The notes under the pieces were generated by a model. That model saw only the letters and a program-made list of their open reading frames with translations. It ran no database searches and was not told the DNA's origin. Both the position numbers and the translations under genes were made by a program. From positions 1,904,001-1,968,000 of the forward strand of contig NZ_JABJUQ010000007.1 in assembly GCF_013155385.1 (NCBI RefSeq): a DNA stretch of 64,000 bases, given 5' to 3'. This document shows positions 60,881-64,000 of this stretch, piece after piece (the first letter of the stretch is position 1; each line of letters opens with the position of its first letter). This stretch comes from Bacillus sp. WMMC1349. GTDB lineage: Bacteria; Bacillota; Bacilli; Bacillales; Bacillaceae.

Positions 60881-63800
60881 TTACTGTACCACTGCTTCTT
60901 TTGCAGAGGCAGCATGAGTTGGAATCTTTTGCTTTGTACCAGCTTCAAAAGCATACATCATCGCTTCTTCATCCGTTAAACCAGCTTCTTTTTGTTCTTT
61001 TATCCGCTTCATCATTTGTTTGAAATCTTTCGGAATCACTTTCACAAATTGAGTCACAGTTTGTTCCCAATCATTTAGCAGTGATGCTGCCTTTTCACTT
61101 TGTGTGTAATGATAATGTTGTTGAATCATTTCTTTCAGTTCTGCAATTTCTTCTGAATCCAGAAGCGTTTCAAACTCAATCATTTCCTGATTGCATTTCC
61201 GTTTAAAAGCTTTTTGGTCTTCAGCAAAAATGTAGGCGATTCCACCTGACATACCTGCTCCGAAATTTTTTCCGATATCTCCCAAAATAACAACACGTCC
61301 GCCTGTCATGTATTCACATCCATGATCTCCAATGCCCTCAACCACAACATTTACTCCACTGTTTCGGACAGCAAACCTTTCTCCAGCAAGTCCGTTTATA
61401 TAAGCTTCACCACTTGTTGCACCGTAAAACGCAACATTTCCGATGATGACATTTTCACGGAAAGCAGGATTGAAATGATCCGGTGCTTTGACAGCGATTT
61501 TTCCACCTGATAAACCTTTTCCAACATAGTCATTGGCATCCCCTGTTAAATAAAGTGACATACCTTTAGGTACAAATGCTCCAAAGCTTTGACCTGCTGA
61601 GCCTGTGAAGTGCAGTTTGATCGTATCATCAGGTAGACCTTTTTCCCCATAGCGTTTCGAAATTTCGCTTCCGGTCACCGCCCCTGTAACGCGGTTTGTA
61701 TTCTGAATTGTAAATGATGCTTCTGACGGAATTCCGTCCATTATTGAGCTTTTAACCGCAGGTAAAATTTCTGTCATATCAAGTGATTCAGAAATTTTAT
61801 GATTTTGCGGTGTCCGGAATGTACGCGTGCCTTTTGGTTGGTAGAGCAAGTTTGCTAAATCTAATTGCCCCGCTTTCCAATGTGCTTTAGTACGTTCACT
61901 GATATGAAGGACATCTGTGCGACCTACCATTTCATCAATCGTTTTGAATCCTAGACGCGCCATCAATTCGCGCGCTTCTTGAGCGATAAAACGCATATAA
62001 TTGACGAGGTGATCTGGATCTCCCTTGAATTTTTTGCGAAGTTCCGGGTTTTGCGTTGCAACTCCGACAGGGCAAGTATCTAAATGGCAAGCCCTCATCA
62101 TGACACAGCCGAGAACTACGAGCGGCGCTGTGGCAAAACCAAATTCTTCTGCTCCTAATAATGCAGCCATGACAACATCTCTGCCTGTCATTAATTTTCC
62201 ATCTGTTTCTAATACTACACGATCGCGCAAACCGTTTAACATTAATGTTTGGTGTGCTTCAGCCAAGCCAAGTTCCCACGGAAGTCCGGTATGTTTAATA
62301 CTTGTCTTTGGAGACGCTCCGGTTCCACCGTCATATCCGCTGATGACGATCACATCTGCTGTTGCTTTTGCGACACCGGCAGCAATTGTACCAACACCGG
62401 CTTTGGCAACGAGTTTGACACTGATCCGTGCATCACGGTTGGCATTTTTCAAATCATGGATGAGCTGTGCCAAGTCTTCAATCGAGTAAATATCATGGTG
62501 TGGCGGTGGTGAAATCAAACCGACACCAGGCGTTGATCCCCTGACATTGGCAACCCATGGGTAAACTTTGTTTCCTGGGAGCTGACCGCCTTCCCCAGGT
62601 TTTGCCCCTTGAGCCATTTTAATTTGTAACTCATCGGCATTGACAAGATAGTGGCTTTTTACACCGAAACGACCTGAGGCAATTTGCTTAATGGCACTGC
62701 GGCGATGATCGCCATTGGCATCAGGGGTAAAACGATCTGGATCTTCCCCGCCTTCCCCACTGTTGCTTTTTCCGCCTAAACGGTTCATCGCAATCGCCAA
62801 TGTCTCATGTGCTTCTTTGCTTAGAGAACCAAATGACATTGCTCCTGTTTTAAAACGGCGAACAATGGATTCAACAGATTCAACTTCTTCAAGCGGCACT
62901 GGTTTTCGTGTTTCATCAAATGAGAAAAGGTTGCGTAAAAAACCGATTCTTTCTTCATCTGCCGCTTGTGAATACTGTTTGAATAGATGATAATCGCCAT
63001 TTCGACAAGCCCATTGTAACGTGTGAATCGTTTTTGGATTAAAAGCATGATGTTCGCCGTCTTTTCTCCATTGGAAATCACTTCCTGAATCAAGAGTTGT
63101 ACTGTAAGTGTCAGCATAAGCTTTTTGATGGCGAACAACGGCTTCTTTTGCAATCGTGTCTAAATCGATGCCGCCAAGTTGTGATGCCGTTCCAGTAAAG
63201 TATTGATCAATCACATCTTGGTTGATGCCAACCGCTTCAAAAATTTGTGCACCACGGTAACTCTGCACAGTCGATATTCCCATTTTAGACATTACCTTGA
63301 CGACACCTTCAGTGACACTCTTGCTGTACTTTGTGACAGCTTCTTCATAGCTAAATGGAAGAATGCCTTCGTCGATGATATGTTTAAAAGTCGCATATGT
63401 GAGATACGGATGAATAGCATCAGCTCCATAGCCGATCAATGCTGCAAAATGGTGGACTTCCCTAGCTTCACCTGATTGGGAAATGATACTGACTTTCGTC
63501 CGTTTACCAGTTCGAACTAAATATTGATGCAATGCACTTACTGCAAGGAGTGATGGAATCGGTGTTTTTTGTTCATCCATTTTGCGATCTGATAGGATGA
63601 GAAGTGTCACACCTTCTGCAATTGCCTTATCCGCTTCTTTAAACATATCTTCAAGACCGCTTTTTAAGTCTCCTGTAAATAGCGTATGAATCGTTTTATT
63701 TTTAAAGTGCTGGTGGACAAGTCCTCTAAGCGAGTTAAACTGAGCATTTGTTAATACTGGTGTATACAGTTTAATCCGACGGCAACTGCTTTCATTTGGA

Positions 63801-64000
63801 TGAAGCACATCTCCTTCTGCTCCGAGCCATGTTAAAGTTGATGTTACAATTTGCTCGCGAATCGCGTCAATTGGTGGATTTGTAACCTGTGCAAAGAGCT
63901 GCTTGAAATAATTAAACAGTGATTGCGGGCGATCTGATAAAACGGCAAGCGGAACATCGTGTCCCATCGATCCGAGCGGATCTTTTCCTTCTGTAATTAC
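60881..64000 (-). CDS. gltA: Glutamate synthase large subunit, C-terminal ~1,040 residues (cut by window edge)
   Basis: The frame is open to the right edge ([16 protein letters not shown] precedes the first internal Met), so the N-terminal ~480 residues, including the glutaminase Cys, are outside. Visible are the central domain, the FMN-binding domain with [26 protein letters not shown] and the [3Fe-4S] cysteines in [19 protein letters not shown], and the C-terminal right-handed beta-helix ([34 protein letters not shown]). It carries out the synthase reaction with GltB. The regulator gltC usually lies just upstream of gltA, beyond this window. Confidence 0.97.
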   Translation of the reverse strand, partial: VITEGKDPLGSMGHDVPLAVLSDRPQSLFNYFKQLFAQVTNPPIDAIREQIVTSTLTWLGAEGDVLHPNESSCRRIKLYTPVLTNAQFNSLRGLVHQHFKNKTIHTLFTGDLKSGLEDMFKEADKAIAEGVTLLILSDRKMDEQKTPIPSLLAVSALHQYLVRTGKRTKVSIISQSGEAREVHHFAALIGYGADAIHPYLTYATFKHIIDEGILPFSYEEAVTKYSKSVTEGVVKVMSKMGISTVQSYRGAQIFEAVGINQDVIDQYFTGTASQLGGIDLDTIAKEAVVRHQKAYADTYSTTLDSGSDFQWRKDGEHHAFNPKTIHTLQWACRNGDYHLFKQYSQAADEERIGFLRNLFSFDETRKPVPLEEVESVESIVRRFKTGAMSFGSLSKEAHETLAIAMNRLGGKSNSGEGGEDPDRFTPDANGDHRRSAIKQIASGRFGVKSHYLVNADELQIKMAQGAKPGEGGQLPGNKVYPWVANVRGSTPGVGLISPPPHHDIYSIEDLAQLIHDLKNANRDARISVKLVAKAGVGTIAAGVAKATADVIVISGYDGGTGASPKTSIKHTGLPWELGLAEAHQTLMLNGLRDRVVLETDGKLMTGRDVVMAALLGAEEFGFATAPLVVLGCVMMRACHLDTCPVGVATQNPELRKKFKGDPDHLVNYMRFIAQEARELMARLGFKTIDEMVGRTDVLHISERTKAHWKAGQLDLANLLYQPKGTRTFRTPQNHKISESLDMTEILPAVKSSIMDGIPSEASFTIQNTNRVTGAVTGSEISKRYGEKGLPDDTIKLHFTGSAGQSFGAFVPKGMSLYLTGDANDYVGKGLSGGKIAVKAPDHFNPAFRENVIIGNVAFYGATSGEAYINGLAGERFAVRNSGVNVVVEGIGDHGCEYMTGGRVVILGDIGKNFGAGMSGGIAYIFAEDQKAFKRKCNQEMIEFETLLDSEEIAELKEMIQQHYHYTQSEKAASLLNDWEQTVTQFVKVIPKDFKQMMKRIKEQKEAGLTDEEAMMYAFEAGTKQKIPTHAASAKEAVVQ

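Overview
The window comes from a Bacillus of the subtilis/licheniformis/pumilus type. It is AT-rich, uses strong AGGAGG-type ribosome binding sites with many GTG and TTG starts, and carries genes I recognise from the B. subtilis chromosome (yngK, nrnB, dacC, yjlC-ndh, the yngJ-E block, proH/proJ, yitD-G, ykoST, gltAB) plus a rap-phr pair. The pyruvate formate-lyase genes and a proHJA operon point to a facultative anaerobe closer to B. licheniformis than to B. subtilis. Almost every gene is on the minus strand. No rRNA, tRNA or CRISPR array was seen.

Layout. 0-2.5 kb: the N-terminus of a PRD-type regulator and a GntR-controlled ABC exporter. 2.6-6.1 kb: a ferritin, then a disturbed segment in which a broken HD-hydrolase gene, a Tn3-family terminal repeat and the adaAB DNA-repair genes lie between two copies of a ~117-bp direct repeat. 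One repeat copy was later hit by a MITE-like element. 6.2-11.2 kb: arsenic resistance (arsR-arsB-arsC), then reactive-sulfur detoxification (cstR; a DsrE-type protein, a rhodanese-rhodanese-persulfide dioxygenase fusion, and TusA). 11.4-12.7 kb: a dead rap gene with an intact-looking phr peptide gene. 13.5-26 kb: a small-nuclease-like gene, yngK, nrnB, pflB-pflA with FNR and Rex-like sites, a glycosyltransferase, dacC, and yjlC-ndh behind a Rex site. 27-37 kb: an eight-gene leucine/branched-chain acyl-CoA catabolic operon ending in an acetoacetyl/acetyl-CoA synthetase-like gene. 37-40.5 kb: the osmostress-type proline operon proHJA. 40.7-47.5 kb: a DUF421 protein, sulfate uptake and reduction (cysH-cysP), phosphosulfolactate synthase, and yitE-F-G. 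47.6-50.4 kb: ykoS-ykoT for cell-surface glycosylation. 59.3-64 kb: gltB and the 3' two-thirds of gltA.

The stretch from 50.9 to 58.5 kb is accessory DNA, more AT-rich and full of gene fragments. Between the start of a serine resolvase (52.4 kb) and a frameshifted piece of a Tn3-family transposase (58.3 kb) sits an intact, tightly coupled three-gene operon: a ThiF/E1-like adenylating enzyme, a formyltransferase-fold protein and a 14-TM MFS exporter. It is divergent from a large regulator with an ArsR-type winged helix at its C-terminus. I do not recognise a named pathway for it. It looks like a small-molecule modification-and-export cassette carried in by a transposon, and it is the best candidate here for an undescribed system.

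Central themes are redox and anaerobic control (pfl, ndh), metal and sulfur stress (ars, cst, ferritin), mother-cell or sporulation metabolism (yng block, sulfolactate branch, dacC, as known for the B. subtilis orthologues) and osmotic proline synthesis.
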